Part shown: positions 36,041 to 45,102 of the stretch, piece after piece
How the letters are laid out: each line of letters starts with the position of its first letter
How positions within the stretch are numbered: position 1 is the first letter of the stretch
Assembly: GCA_024278935.1 (NCBI GenBank)
Contig: JAJRSF010000062.1
Span: 1-64,000 of the forward strand
Length of the DNA stretch: 64,000 nt
DNA from: Candidatus Zixiibacteriota bacterium
GTDB taxonomy: Bacteria > Zixibacteria > MSB-5A5 > GN15 > FEB-12
Direction of reading: 5' to 3'
Notes under the pieces: model-generated
The model's database searches: none
Seen by the model: only the letters and a program-made list of their open reading frames with translations
Told to the model about the DNA's origin: nothing
Program-made: the position numbers and the translations under genes

Positions 36041-36955
36041 TTAAATTTTTGAAATAAACCCATCAGCTTTTTCAAGCAGACAGTTCGCTTCATCTATTGA
36101 ACAATTTTTTTTATGCATCACTAACGCTATCTTTACAGACCCACTAGCTGATTTTAATAAACTATCAGCATCTTCATAAGAGATATTTAATAACTCCATC
36201 AATGTTTTACGAGAGCGAGCAGAAAGTTTTTTTGATGTCGACTGCAAGTCAACCATGCGATTACCATAAGTCTTGCCAAGGAGAACCATCGCTGTAGTCG
36301 AGATCATATTCAGAGTCATCTTCTGTGCAGTCCCTGATTTCATTCTGGTTGAACCGGTGATAACTTCGGGACCAACAGGAAGTTCAATCATAAAATTTAT
36401 AAATGAACGGTCATCCTTTTTATCCCATGCGTTACAAATCAGAAACGCCGTCGCACATCCGATTGAATGTCCATACTCTAAACCGCTTATAGTGTATGGT
36501 GTCCGTCGTGATGCTGCGATACCAATCACCATATCTTTAGAACTCAGCTTATGATTTTGTAAATCTGCAATCGCGGCATCTTTGTCATCTTCAACACCCT
36601 CTTTAGAGAGTACCAGCGTTTCATAGCCACCGGAGATAACACCAATAATCTGATTTGGATCAGAACCGAATGTCGGAGGACATTCCGATGCATCCAATAC
36701 GCCAAGCCTCCCAGATGTACCGGCGCCGATATAAAATATCCGACCTTTGTTTTTTAATGTCTCTGCAAATTTTTCAGCAGTTTGAGCAATCAGACCAATC
36801 TGTGATTGTACTATGTCAGCCACAAGTTTATCTTCGTTATTTATTATTTTTGCAATTTCAACTGCCGACATTTTATCAATATCAATTGAATTTTGATTCA
36901 GTTGTTCGGTGGCGAGCAGATCAAGGGTTTCTATAATTTTTTTGAATTCATCCAT
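36041..36955 (-). CDS. murQ: N-acetylmuramic acid 6-phosphate etherase
   Basis: 304 residues, full length. The SIS domain carries GRIFYIGAGTSGRLGVLDASECPPTFG, VISGGYETLVLSKEG, GIAASRRTPYTISGL and ELPVGPEVITGSTRMKSGTAQK. MurQ removes lactate from MurNAc-6-phosphate to give GlcNAc-6-phosphate in cell-wall recycling. The following gene starts 17 bases downstream, so they may share a transcript. No murK or anmK is nearby. Confidence 0.94.
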   Translation of the reverse strand: MDEFKKIIETLDLLATEQLNQNSIDIDKMSAVEIAKIINNEDKLVADIVQSQIGLIAQTAEKFAETLKNKGRIFYIGAGTSGRLGVLDASECPPTFGSDPNQIIGVISGGYETLVLSKEGVEDDKDAAIADLQNHKLSSKDMVIGIAASRRTPYTISGLEYGHSIGCATAFLICNAWDKKDDRSFINFMIELPVGPEVITGSTRMKSGTAQKMTLNMISTTAMVLLGKTYGNRMVDLQSTSKKLSARSRKTLMELLNISYEDADSLLKSASGSVKIALVMHKKNCSIDEANCLLEKADGFISKI

Positions 36956-36997
36956 GTGTAATGTATAGTGAGAAAAATAAGATGGAGCAAATAAAAT

Positions 36998-37798
36998 TTA
37001 GTTGGACACAACCTGAATCATTTTTTTCCGGGATACAACAATCGAGCCAAAATGACCGGTAAGCTTAGTAAGAGAAATATTGTCCGGTAATTGCGATGGA
37101 AGAGCGACTGGTAGAATTTCAGATGACAAAGCTAAATCAGGTGACCCGGCATACCCATAGACATAAAAATTATACCAACCGGTAACGACAACATTGTTCA
37201 CTCTGAATGCATCAGGTGGAATCGTTGTTGACGTACCTAGTTCCGTGACATAAACCGAATAGCCAACATTGGTATACTCAGAACCAGCAGGTACAACGGC
37301 TACAATATAACCGTCAATGTTTGCTGCCGATGACCACTCGACAAACATCGATGTACCGTTTGTGTTTGGAATAGTTGAGTCAGGATAGTTTTTAATCCAA
37401 AGCGAATCAATCACAACTGTAGAAACTGTTTCAGCTAAGAATGTAGAATCAACAATATTCATAGTGATAGCTTGTGGAGCTAAATAAGATGTTGATATGT
37501 TCGTAAATGCATATATCGAATCAGTATTATCAAAACCTAAGGCAGAGTTTCCAAAGAAAATTTGAGCAGTTTGCAGTTCTTCTAAATCTTTGGTCATTAC
37601 TGCAGCAAAAGCACTGGTGTCGATTTTTTGTGCAAAAAGATTGATATCCTGCACAAATAAACCATTTAAAGTATATCTGTTATCTTCTCCGGGATCACCA
37701 CCGGTACCGCCTGTGCTTTCACAACCGCCGATAAAGGCTGATACAGCTATAACTAGGCATAAAATCGTACGTACATTTTTCATCTTATTCATATTCAT
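36998..37798 (-). CDS. Lipoprotein of unknown function, fibronectin-like fold possible
   Basis: 266 residues. Signal peptide with lipobox AFIGGC. A Gly-rich linker (STGGTGGDPGED) follows. The mature part is beta-rich; TSMFVEWSSAANIDGYIVAVVP and VTGWYNFYVYGYAGSPDLAL resemble a fibronectin type III domain. Several Met codons lie at the start (37798, 37792, 37783) and no ribosome site decides among them. It runs upstream of murQ on the same strand with a 42-base gap. Confidence 0.65.
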   Translation of the reverse strand: MNMNKMKNVRTILCLVIAVSAFIGGCESTGGTGGDPGEDNRYTLNGLFVQDINLFAQKIDTSAFAAVMTKDLEELQTAQIFFGNSALGFDNTDSIYAFTNISTSYLAPQAITMNIVDSTFLAETVSTVVIDSLWIKNYPDSTIPNTNGTSMFVEWSSAANIDGYIVAVVPAGSEYTNVGYSVYVTELGTSTTIPPDAFRVNNVVVTGWYNFYVYGYAGSPDLALSSEILPVALPSQLPDNISLTKLTGHFGSIVVSRKKMIQVVSN

Positions 37799-37849
37799 TA
37801 TATCGACTATTTAAGACTATAATTGAACAATTATTTATTATTTTTATTT

Positions 37850-37906
37850 GTAGGGCTGAGGCCTGCCTCAACCTCACATTTAGGAACAGGCAGGCCAGTT
37901 CCCTAC
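37850..37906. repeat. Modular palindromic element (GTAGGG...CCCTAC)
   Basis: Outer repeats GTAGGG (37850-37855) and CCCTAC (37901-37906) bound an internal palindrome in which GGCCTGCC pairs with GGCAGGCC. It is one of at least eight related elements in intergenic gaps of this window. Confidence 0.65.
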
Positions 37907-37988
37907 AAAAACAAATAAACAATTCATCTGAAAACCATCCCGTGCTTGATAGTACCTGCAGGTACCACGAAATCCAGTAAGTACGGAA

Positions 37989-38084
37989 GTTATCCACAAT
38001 AGAAATAAACTTTTTCGCTGTAATTTCATCATATTCATAAAGTTATAGCAAAATGGGTTCGTTTTTCGAAATAGCGTTTTTTTG
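37989..38084. repeat. 96-bp intergenic repeat, copy 1
   Basis: It runs from GTTATCCACA to GCGTTTTTTTG and matches 55520-55615 at 82 of 96 positions by my count. Both copies lie just 3' of a palindromic element. On the minus strand both can be read as KKTLFRKTNPFC-like peptides, probably not a gene. The rest of the 37,799-38,323 gap shows nothing recognised. Confidence 0.75.
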
Positions 38085-38340
38085 TAGTTAGTTCTTATAA
38101 TTTTTAAATGATTCAATATCATATAATACGGGGTAGAGAGTGAATCTGCGTTGGTTGTATAGAAGTTTTGAAATTAAATATAAACTGACAGCCTATGTCA
38201 GTGGTAAGGTTTATATAGTAGTCAGAAAAACAAAGTAGGTCGGGTTCCATTGGTTTGGAATAGCTAGATTCCAAAATCAAGAAACACGACAAAATTATAA
38301 CTATTTTTGGAGGTAACTTTATAATGGCTTCTTTTTAGAT

Positions 38341-38832
38341 ATGTACACAGATGATATGCACTACTTGTCTGATTCACGTGAGCTAATATTGAATGATAAG
38401 TCAAGAGTTAGAAGTAATGAATTGATCCATGGGGCATTTAGTCGATTACTGTTGGTTCAGTTGATAAGCACAATTGAGTTTCTACTTGAGGAATGGGGAA
38501 GTAAATCAGAAAATGTAAATTTTGAATTTATGAAAAGCGGTCATAATCTTAATAAAATCCAACCTCTTATTGATGAATTGGAAAAGTCAGGTCGAGAAAT
38601 AGATCATGATGTTGTAAAAGATTTTATTGCGGGAAAAATATTGAGGAATTCTATTGTTCATTCTAATTTAGGCGAAGACAATAAACAGTTTTGTATAGAT
38701 AGAGATTTACCCGAGACAGTAACTTTACTTGGAGAGCCACATTGGAGTAGGTTTTATAACGTATATACTCAAATGACAATGTATATCTGGCAATCGATTA
38801 AAGATTTTGATGAATGGCCATTAAGGAGCTAA
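38341..38832 (+). CDS. HEPN-like protein of unknown function
   Basis: 163 residues, all-helical by composition. RNSIVH near residue 101 fits the RX4-6H motif of HEPN ribonucleases, placed at the start of a helix as expected. The best ribosome-binding site (GGAGG, 38309-38313) is ten bases before an ATG at 38324 that reads only MASF before a stop. Adding one T to the T run gives MASFLDMYTDD in frame with the gene, so the true start may be 38324 with a one-base loss. No MNT or other antitoxin partner is adjacent. HEPN proteins act as RNases in toxin-antitoxin, phage-defence and stress systems; this role is inferred. Confidence 0.5.
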   Translation: MYTDDMHYLSDSRELILNDKSRVRSNELIHGAFSRLLLVQLISTIEFLLEEWGSKSENVNFEFMKSGHNLNKIQPLIDELEKSGREIDHDVVKDFIAGKILRNSIVHSNLGEDNKQFCIDRDLPETVTLLGEPHWSRFYNVYTQMTMYIWQSIKDFDEWPLRS

Positions 38833-38915
38833 AATCATGTCGGGTTTCTCACAATTAAATTTTTTGGAATCGGAACACCGACCTACTGGACTATAGAAAA
38901 TAATTATTTTGTTAG

Positions 38916-38938
38916 CCCACCGCTTGCGGTGGGTTTTT
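38916..38938 (+). terminator. Intrinsic terminator
   Basis: CCCACCGC (38916-38923) and GCGGTGGG (38926-38933) form a perfect eight-pair stem followed by TTTTT, 84 bases after the HEPN-like gene. Confidence 0.8.
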
Positions 38939-38953
38939 ATTCTCGAACAGACC

Positions 38954-39013
38954 CACACTCCAAGGGGTGTGCCACCAGTCGCACATTTAGGAACAGACAG
39001 GCCAGTTCCCTAC
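38954..39013. repeat. Modular palindromic element, partial
   Basis: CACACTCC/GGGGTGTG hairpin (38954-38971), then a segment that shares CACATTTAGGAACAG and GGCCAGTTCCCTAC with the element at 37850-37906, ending in CCCTAC at 39008-39013. The left GTAGGG is missing. Confidence 0.55.
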
Positions 39014-39157
39014 GAATACCATTTCGAGAGTGGCAGACGCCCCCATCAATCACATTTTCTCAACAGATCCAAAGTAAAATCTTAATCTCCCCGATTCTAT
39101 AACGATTATTTTATAGGAGAATAATTATGTACACAAATAACATCTTATCCAATTATT

Positions 39158-39282
39158 TTGACAATCACCACAACACTTGTATCGATAAACCAAATTTTAC
39201 AAAACGAACCCATTTATAATTGAAAGGAACAGGAAAAAACAAAAATGACAAAACAAAGCCAATTTACTGTAAGTGAAAGATG
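39158..39282 (+). other. Gap with possible promoter and gene remnant
   Basis: TTGACA (39158-39163), 16 bases, TATCGA could be a promoter. A 12-codon frame MTKQSQFTVSER (39244-39282) then stops, and no long frame follows before the terminator at 39375. AACGAACCCATTT at about 39205 matches the core of the 96-bp repeat in reverse. It may be the scar of a lost gene; I see nothing else in 38,833-39,374. Confidence 0.25.
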
Positions 39283-39374
39283 ATAATTAGATTACAAGGA
39301 AAAAGTTTAAAAGACTGGATCCGTAATCAAGTTGGGAATGACATTGGGAGACATCGGTCAAATATAAAACCCAT

Positions 39375-39403
39375 AAAAAAAGCGGAGCTTTTTACAGCTC
39401 CGC
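39375..39403 (-). terminator. Intrinsic terminator of the sigma-MMPL-porin cassette
   Basis: Minus-strand GCGGAGCT and AGCTCCGC form a perfect eight-pair stem followed by seven T, 24 bases after the last gene of the cassette. Confidence 0.85.
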
Positions 39404-39426
39404 CCATAATGAAAGAGGAGGTATTT

Positions 39427-39621
39427 TTATTTCTTTTTGTAAAACAGTCCGCCAATAATCATTTCAGCGGGACAAAATTTTGTAATCGAAGACTGAAAAA
39501 GATTGACGCCTACAAAGAGAGTCAAGTATAACCAGTAGCCCTCAGGGAAGAAATAATTCAGAGTTAGAGAGGAGATTATTATTGTTCCAGCCATAAATCG
39601 GATTGAGTTTTCTAAAGTCAT
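39427..39621 (-). CDS. DUF2892 small inner-membrane protein
   Basis: 64 residues with two hydrophobic helices. ENSIRFMAGTIIISSL, WLYLTLFVGVNLFQSSITKFCPAEMIIGGL matches DUF2892 (YgaP C-terminal type) including FCPAE. AGGAAAGG lies upstream of the ATG. It is last in the minus-strand cassette, 17 bases after the beta-barrel gene. The single Cys could matter in sulfur or redox roles, but function is unknown. Confidence 0.8.
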   Translation of the reverse strand: MTLENSIRFMAGTIIISSLTLNYFFPEGYWLYLTLFVGVNLFQSSITKFCPAEMIIGGLFYKKK

Positions 39622-39638
39622 ATTCTTACCTTTCCTAA

Positions 39639-40928
39639 TTAAAAGTTATAAGTCATTTTTGTATAAATATTATCATTAAATGAAAGTTGTCCAAAATCTG
39701 TGTTCGGGTGTGTACCGCTAAACAGATTTCCGCCAACTGTCAATGTTATTTCATCGGAATATTTGTATTCGGTTGAAAACCGAAAATAAGTATCTTCTTC
39801 ATCAGGTGAATAAAAAACAAAAGCCGAGAGCATGACAGTTTCTTCAACCATTAATTTTGTCCAGCGACTTGTTATCAGATGTTTGATCTCATCACGGTAA
39901 TGCAAACTTCCGTCCTGTTGTGCTTCAAAGAGATCATAGTCAGCCATCTTGTCAGCCTGCCATTGGAGATTGACCGTTAAGTTGGTAGCAACCTGACGTT
40001 CAAAACCGACCATGCCGCTCATTGATGAATTCGGCATAAACGGGTTATCACCATCGGGATCATCTTTAGAATTATAGTAGCCACCTTCAAGCCAGAAAAT
40101 GCCACCAAATTTTGCACCACGAATCGAGGCACCATAGAGTTGCATTCTAGGGAAGAGAGGCATCATGGTAGACGCATCAACACCGATTGGACTTTTATAA
40201 AATCCTTTGTAGGCATAGAGTGCAACCGAATACATGCCAACCTGTTTTTGGAAACGCATAGCGATTTCTGAATTTTTAAAAGTTTTTGCAGGCTCTTCAG
40301 GGTTGAAATAATATTGTTCACCTAGCCCAGTGGCAACGATTCCTCTATAAAATCCACCAGCACCATCAGGACTCATTGGAGTAAAATAACTTAGCTTGTC
40401 ACCTTCAGGCAGACGGTTAGATTCAAATGATGGCGAGAAGACAAACGAGAAGGCACCCATTGAATTATAGTATTCCATCCGAAGAGCATTTTGTGGAGCT
40501 TTTAAATATTGGTCATCTCGTCCTAAGAAAAATGAACGATAATCTTTAGCGAAAACGTCATTGATAAAAATCAAATCACCGGTACCCCAGGTGAGAACCT
40601 GACGCCCGATTTTAAAATCAAGTTTATCACCTAAACGAAACTTCATATACGCTTCTCTGATTTCCCAGTCATATTGTTCCTGGTCATCAGCGAGTCCGTC
40701 ATAGAAAAAATCAACTCGTGAGAAAAACTCACCGTTGTCACCGATAGATTCCATACGTAACTGCAATCTCGTTTCAGATATTGATTGGTCAGACTTGGTT
40801 GGGTTGTCCCCTTCAAGTTGTCCGCCGAAGAGTCCTTGCACATAACCGTCGGTGTAGAGTTCCGCATTTGTTGTTGGAACAGTAATGAGTAATAAAATAG
40901 CTATTATAAAATATGATATGTTTTTCAT
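39639..40928 (-). CDS. Outer-membrane beta-barrel protein linked to an MMPL exporter
   Basis: 429 residues with a signal peptide ending TTNAEL. The rest alternates polar and hydrophobic residues in strands with periplasmic turns (SETRLQLRMESIGDNGEFFSRVDFFYDGL, DFKIGRQVLTWGTGDLIFIND) and ends with an aromatic C-terminal strand (YTKMTYNF), as outer-membrane barrels do. The GRQVLTWG motif recalls DUF1302-type porins found with MMPL/LolA-like genes. It probably forms the outer-membrane exit or receptor for the exported lipid. Confidence 0.72.
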   Translation of the reverse strand: MKNISYFIIAILLLITVPTTNAELYTDGYVQGLFGGQLEGDNPTKSDQSISETRLQLRMESIGDNGEFFSRVDFFYDGLADDQEQYDWEIREAYMKFRLGDKLDFKIGRQVLTWGTGDLIFINDVFAKDYRSFFLGRDDQYLKAPQNALRMEYYNSMGAFSFVFSPSFESNRLPEGDKLSYFTPMSPDGAGGFYRGIVATGLGEQYYFNPEEPAKTFKNSEIAMRFQKQVGMYSVALYAYKGFYKSPIGVDASTMMPLFPRMQLYGASIRGAKFGGIFWLEGGYYNSKDDPDGDNPFMPNSSMSGMVGFERQVATNLTVNLQWQADKMADYDLFEAQQDGSLHYRDEIKHLITSRWTKLMVEETVMLSAFVFYSPDEEDTYFRFSTEYKYSDEITLTVGGNLFSGTHPNTDFGQLSFNDNIYTKMTYNF

Positions 40929-40941
40929 TTTATCAGCTCAC

Positions 40942-41745
40942 TTATTTCTTAATGTATTTGCGAGGAGGATTCTTTAGATAACGTTCGGTGAAAATATCAT
41001 CTTTGACACCAACGTTATACGAAATTTTATCAAACGTCACTGTTGTATGTCCGCCTTTTTTAATGTTATGCATAGTGCGAACGATGATAGTAGTGATACC
41101 ATCTACAACTTCAATTTTATCAGCGGTAAATTTTTTGACGAGCTTATCTTTTTTACTGAAATATTCTTCTTTTAAAGGAAGCATAGTTTCTTTGTCTATG
41201 TAAGATAATTTGCGAGCAAAGCCTTTGTAAGCTTCTTTTGGAACTGATTCAATAACATAGACAGCTTTGCCGTCGAGAGTTTCATCAGCTTTTAAAGTAT
41301 GGTTATCTTCTATCCAGTGACGACCGGAAATATCTTCATAGGAAAAATCAGAACCTACAAAACTTGAATTCTTATCATCAGCAGAAATGGGTTTAACCAA
41401 ATCAATAGATGGAATATAAATCCAACGTTGATCGTTACCTTCAGAAGTTTTATGAACTAAAAAAGTAATGCGGGATACGTCGGATGGTTTTTTGAAGTAT
41501 GTATAATATTTTTGGTTACCACCTTCTTCAATGTCCAAACGAATCATAGTAAATTCTCTAACACGTTCTTTCCCTTTTTTAGAAACGATAGTCATGTTAA
41601 CATCGGTAAGTCCATCATCACCTGCGTAAAAATATGCAAGGTGAGACTGTTTCATAAGTTCGGTAGCATCTGCCGCTGCTGCATTACTACTTGAGATTCC
41701 AAGAATCAGCAAGAGCGCAAAAAGTGTTGTGGTTAGTTTTTTCAT
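40942..41745 (-). CDS. LolA-like outer-membrane lipoprotein-sorting protein
   Basis: 267 residues from the ATG at 41745, which has AGAGGA eight bases upstream (a TTG at 41751 is rejected). A signal peptide ends NAAAAD. The body follows the outer membrane lipoprotein-sorting family (LolA fold): DVNMTIVSKKGKERVREFTM, YYTYFKKPSDVSRITFLVHKT, RWIYIPSIDLVKPISADDKN, SFVGSDFSYEDIS, and YIDKETMLPLKEEYF. It probably shuttles a hydrophobic molecule between the MMPL exporter and the outer membrane. Spacing to the barrel gene is 13 bases. Confidence 0.85.
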   Translation of the reverse strand: MKKLTTTLFALLLILGISSSNAAAADATELMKQSHLAYFYAGDDGLTDVNMTIVSKKGKERVREFTMIRLDIEEGGNQKYYTYFKKPSDVSRITFLVHKTSEGNDQRWIYIPSIDLVKPISADDKNSSFVGSDFSYEDISGRHWIEDNHTLKADETLDGKAVYVIESVPKEAYKGFARKLSYIDKETMLPLKEEYFSKKDKLVKKFTADKIEVVDGITTIIVRTMHNIKKGGHTTVTFDKISYNVGVKDDIFTERYLKNPPRKYIKK

Positions 41746-41779
41746 TTTCAAATCCTCTTATTATTATTTTCTTTTTCTA

Positions 41780-42865
41780 CTATTTAAATAAAGACTTTTT
41801 AAACATTTGTGTTATCGATGGTAACAGTAACATTGTGACCAGTCCTGATACAATCATGATTGCGAAGAAAAATGCTCCAACAGTAATGTATGGTACTAAG
41901 GTAGAGAAGAGCATAGGAAGGAAGCCGATTGCGATAACCATAACGTTTCTGGAAATCGCTCTGCCGGTACCTTCAAATATTTCATTAAATGATTCATCAA
42001 AGTTCTGAGTCCGTTTATGAATAACTCGCAGTCGTTGTATAAAATGAATCGCAAAATCAATCGAGAGCCCAAGCGTAAGCGATGAAAGCACCGCCACAGG
42101 CATATCGTATGGTTTGCCAATGTATCCGATGAATGCGTAGATCGCCATTACGGTAATTGTAAGCGGAAGCATTGAGAAGAAGCCCCACTTAAATGAGCGG
42201 AACAAAAATACCATCATAAGAAACACTACCACAAATGATGATGCCAATGATTTCTGCATACCGGAAACCATCTGGTTCTGCCATTCAATATTTATGTACG
42301 GCAAGCCAGCCCATTTCACTGTAATACCTTCTGGCGGAGGGTTCTCGCTTAAAAATTTATTTCCGCGATCAACAACAGCCGAGACAGCAAGGTTATCACC
42401 ATTTTTCAACTGAACCCAAAGGTTCGCTTTGTCATATTCAGGAGTGACAAATTCGAAGAGATCATCCGGGTCACCACCTGACATTTCAAACACAAAGAGC
42501 AGTTGAGCGACCTCAAGCTGGTTGTCTGGAATAACCATCTTAGATGAGTCAGCGGTATATAGTTCATATCTAATTTTTTTAATAATATCTGTAACACCGG
42601 TTGTTGACCCGACTGTTTCATTCTTTGAAAGTTCCTGCTGAACAGCATACATATAGTTAAGCAGCTCAGGAGATTTCATCGAACCTTCTTCTTCACCTTC
42701 AAAGACAAGGTAATTCATATAGGTGCCGGCAAGATGTGCATTCATAGCATTGTCAGCAATTCGGATAGGATGTGATTTCTTAAACCAATTCACCGGGTTA
42801 TCATTGACAACAATAAGTGAAAGTCCATAGCCTGCTACAACGATTACTATCGCAAAGGTTGAGAT
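41780..42865 (-). pseudogene. MMPL/RND exporter, C-terminal half in the shifted frame
   Basis: This frame begins with ISTFAIVIVV at about 42865, continues through NDNPVNWFKKSHPIRIADNA, a second periplasmic loop and five helices (LTLGLSIDFAIHFIQRLR contains the repeat's relay-like region), and ends FKKSLFK. The ATG at 42793 is internal. A 34-base gap separates it from the LolA-like gene. Confidence 0.83.
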
Positions 42866-44076
42866 GATAAGTTATAGTTTTTGTGAGCAAAGCCTCTGAA
42901 TGTGTGCATCAATTTGGCAAGCATACTTGATTCTTCATCAGTATCTTTACCGAAGTTCTTCAAAGTTTTTTCAGAGATAAGCATTGCGATGGAAGGGTTG
43001 ATAGTAAGTGATAAGAACCATGCGACAACAATACCAAAAGCAACAAAGATACCAAAAACCCGAACCGGTGGAATTGGTGTAAGTGCTAAGGAAAGAAATC
43101 CGGCGACAGTAGTCAACGATGTAAAGAGCATAGGTACAAACAGTTCATTTATAGAATGTCTTAAAGTTTCTGCCTTACTATTATACTTCTGAAAATTATC
43201 ATGGAAAGCAGAAATAATATGAATCGAGTTCAGGACAGAAATCGGCATCAGAAATATCGGTATCATTGATGACATTATATGCACCGTGTTACCAGTAGCT
43301 ATCAAAAGTCCCATCGACCAAATAACAGACATCATAGCAACAATCATAGGAGCCATAATAACTTTGACTTGCCTGAAGAATAAAAAGAGAAGCAAGAATA
43401 TCACCGCCATAGCAGCCGGAGCAGAGCCTGCCATCTGAACAAACATTTCAGCACCAAAAGAATCTTCAGCGAGTGGTAAACCTGCAACATGATATTCGGC
43501 ATTGCCCCCACCTAAGCGGTCAGTAATTTCTTTTATTTCAGTATATAAACGGTGCGATATTTTTTTGGATTCGATCGGAATAAAAATCGCAATAGCTTTG
43601 CCGTCGTCAGATGCAATCTTCCCCCGCAGCAGAGGGTTCTCCATTATACGATTAAAAATAATCTGCGCTTCTTCGTCCGTTTCAATTTCATCTTCCATTA
43701 AAGGACCGATAACAACAGAACCGCCGGCACCTTGTTTAATATCATCGACCATAGAAATCGCCATGATATCATCAACAATGACACCCTCAAGTTCAGCGAT
43801 CTCTTCAGTTATGCGATAAACTCTATTGAGCTGGTCAGGAGTAAAAGCAGTAGGTTCAGCAATAATGCCAACTGCTATAAAGTCATATAGGTTAAAATTA
43901 TCTTTTGTGGCAGCATGGAACAGACGAGTAGGTTCATCAGATTCCAACATATTTTGTGGATCAGTATCAATCTTTATTTTAGGAAACTGCATCGCAAAAA
44001 ACGCAGTAATTAAAACCGCAAGACCAATAACAATCCAAGGCTTTTTAATTGAAAATTCTATAATTGCCTTTTTCAT
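42847..44076 (-). CDS. MMPL/RND lipid exporter, N-terminal half before a frameshift
   Basis: 409 residues: a first helix (PWIVIGLAVLITAFFAMQFP), DTDPQNMLESDEPTR typical of MMPL exporters, a periplasmic loop, then five helices with SMIPIFLMPISVLNSIHIISAFHD. After HKNYNL the frame goes wrong. The next frame continues ISTFAIVIVVAGYGLSLIVV and joins the second half. One base seems to be lost around 42,866-42,875. Two-repeat MMPL proteins of this size (about 766 residues joined) move lipids such as hopanoids or glycolipids. Confidence 0.83.
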   Translation of the reverse strand: MKKAIIEFSIKKPWIVIGLAVLITAFFAMQFPKIKIDTDPQNMLESDEPTRLFHAATKDNFNLYDFIAVGIIAEPTAFTPDQLNRVYRITEEIAELEGVIVDDIMAISMVDDIKQGAGGSVVIGPLMEDEIETDEEAQIIFNRIMENPLLRGKIASDDGKAIAIFIPIESKKISHRLYTEIKEITDRLGGGNAEYHVAGLPLAEDSFGAEMFVQMAGSAPAAMAVIFLLLFLFFRQVKVIMAPMIVAMMSVIWSMGLLIATGNTVHIMSSMIPIFLMPISVLNSIHIISAFHDNFQKYNSKAETLRHSINELFVPMLFTSLTTVAGFLSLALTPIPPVRVFGIFVAFGIVVAWFLSLTINPSIAMLISEKTLKNFGKDTDEESSMLAKLMHTFRGFAHKNYNLSSQPLR

Positions 44077-44264
44077 AAAACCGAAATTCCTTTCAATATA
44101 TATTTTTTCTTTTCATTGTTCTTTAGATGGTGTCGTCTTATAAATGATGCAAAATATATTGAGTTAAATGCCGGAAATCAAACATAACATTATGGTATAT
44201 AATGGGTAAGAGGATAGTTTTAGGGTGGTTTATTAATATGCTACAGGTATATTAGAGAGAGAAA

Positions 44265-44519
44265 TCAGCTTTTTTTGCCGAACTTCTTGTCCCAACGTGC
44301 TTTGAGTAGGTTGTTGAGCTTCTTTTCAAGCGATTCAGGCAGTTTTTCTTCTTTACCCTCACGGCAAAGTTTGACCGTCTGACGCATAGTATCGACCATA
44401 ATACGGCAATTATTGCACTCACCGATATGTGCTTCTATTTCAGCACATAATGATGAATCAATTTCACCGTCAAGATAGTCATTTAATTCATTTATATATT
44501 CAAGACAATTTTTGGCCAT
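44265..44519 (-). CDS. Zinc-finger anti-sigma factor
   Basis: 84 residues from the ATG at 44519; GAGGAA just upstream fixes the start, and a longer frame from 44606 would run through the sigma gene. HIGECNNC (with the earlier Cys) is the HX3CX2C zinc anti-sigma signature. No transmembrane helix is present, so it is a soluble type. It overlaps the end of the sigma reading frame by 20 bases, confirming the pair. Confidence 0.85.
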   Translation of the reverse strand: MAKNCLEYINELNDYLDGEIDSSLCAEIEAHIGECNNCRIMVDTMRQTVKLCREGKEEKLPESLEKKLNNLLKARWDKKFGKKS

Positions 44520-44709
44520 ACCGTTCCTCGAAAGTTTTTGATAGGAAGTCTCTAACGACAAGTTTTGCACGGAGGACTCTTGATTTTGTCGACGCGACCG
44601 TTTCATCTATCATTTCGGCTATCTCTTTTATAGATAGCTCCTCAAAGTATCGCAAAAGAAAAACTTCTTTAAACTGATAGGGAAGTTCGTCAATTGCTTG
44701 TTGAATTAT
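44500..44709 (-). pseudogene. Region 4 of the ECF sigma factor, same frame after the stop
   Basis: The frame codes IIQQAIDELPYQFKEVFLLR and YFEELSIKEIAEMIDETVAS, a standard sigma region-4 helix-turn-helix, then ends in TGA at 44502-44500, overlapping the anti-sigma start. With region 4 lost, promoter -35 recognition would fail. Confidence 0.85.
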
Positions 44710-45102
44710 TTATTTAAGCTCTGCTGATTCAAGTTGCGAGTGGGGATCATCCCAGTCAAAAAGCTGCAGACTCTTATCCTGATGCATATCTTCAGATGAG
44801 TTCTGTGGCAAATATTCAGTAAGTTCTTTTAGTACAGTCTGTTTCTGCTTTGCTAAAAGAGCTCGTGACTGGTTAAGAGCTATCGAATACAACCAGGTTC
44901 CAAAGGCAGAATCTCCTCGGAATTTATCAATATTGTCTATTGCTTTTATAAGCGTTTCCGAGACAATATCTTCAGCATCTTGTTTGTTGCCGGTCATTTT
45001 TAAACCAAGAGCATAAAGCTTTGACTTGTTTGTTTCAATTAACCTACTAAATGCTTCAAAATCACCAGCTTGAGCTAATTTAATATCTTCTTTTTCATTC
45101 AT
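44710..45102 (-). CDS. ECF RNA polymerase sigma factor, cut after region 2 by in-frame TAA
   Basis: About 130 residues from the ATG at 45102 (a longer start at 45171 adds a hydrophobic non-family extension). Region 2 is complete: LAQAGDFEAFSRLIETNKSKLYALGLKMTGNKQDAEDIVSETLIKAIDNID and FGTWLYSIALNQSRALL. The frame stops at TAA (44712-44710) after LESAELK. Region 4 follows in the same frame. CAA or GAA to TAA is the likely change. The factor, if intact, would drive the exporter cassette downstream, checked by the anti-sigma. Confidence 0.85.
   Translation of the reverse strand: MNEKEDIKLAQAGDFEAFSRLIETNKSKLYALGLKMTGNKQDAEDIVSETLIKAIDNIDKFRGDSAFGTWLYSIALNQSRALLAKQKQTVLKELTEYLPQNSSEDMHQDKSLQLFDWDDPHSQLESAELK

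Noticed and set aside
37880-38122. Minus-strand reading frames across the 96-bp repeats (KKTLFRKTNPFC peptides)
   Set aside because: They have no ribosome site and differ outside the repeat. The conservation is of DNA, not of a protein.
39280-39531. Open frame across the terminator at 39,375 into DUF2892
   Set aside because: It crosses a strong terminator and the opposite-strand gene, and has no ribosome site or family match.
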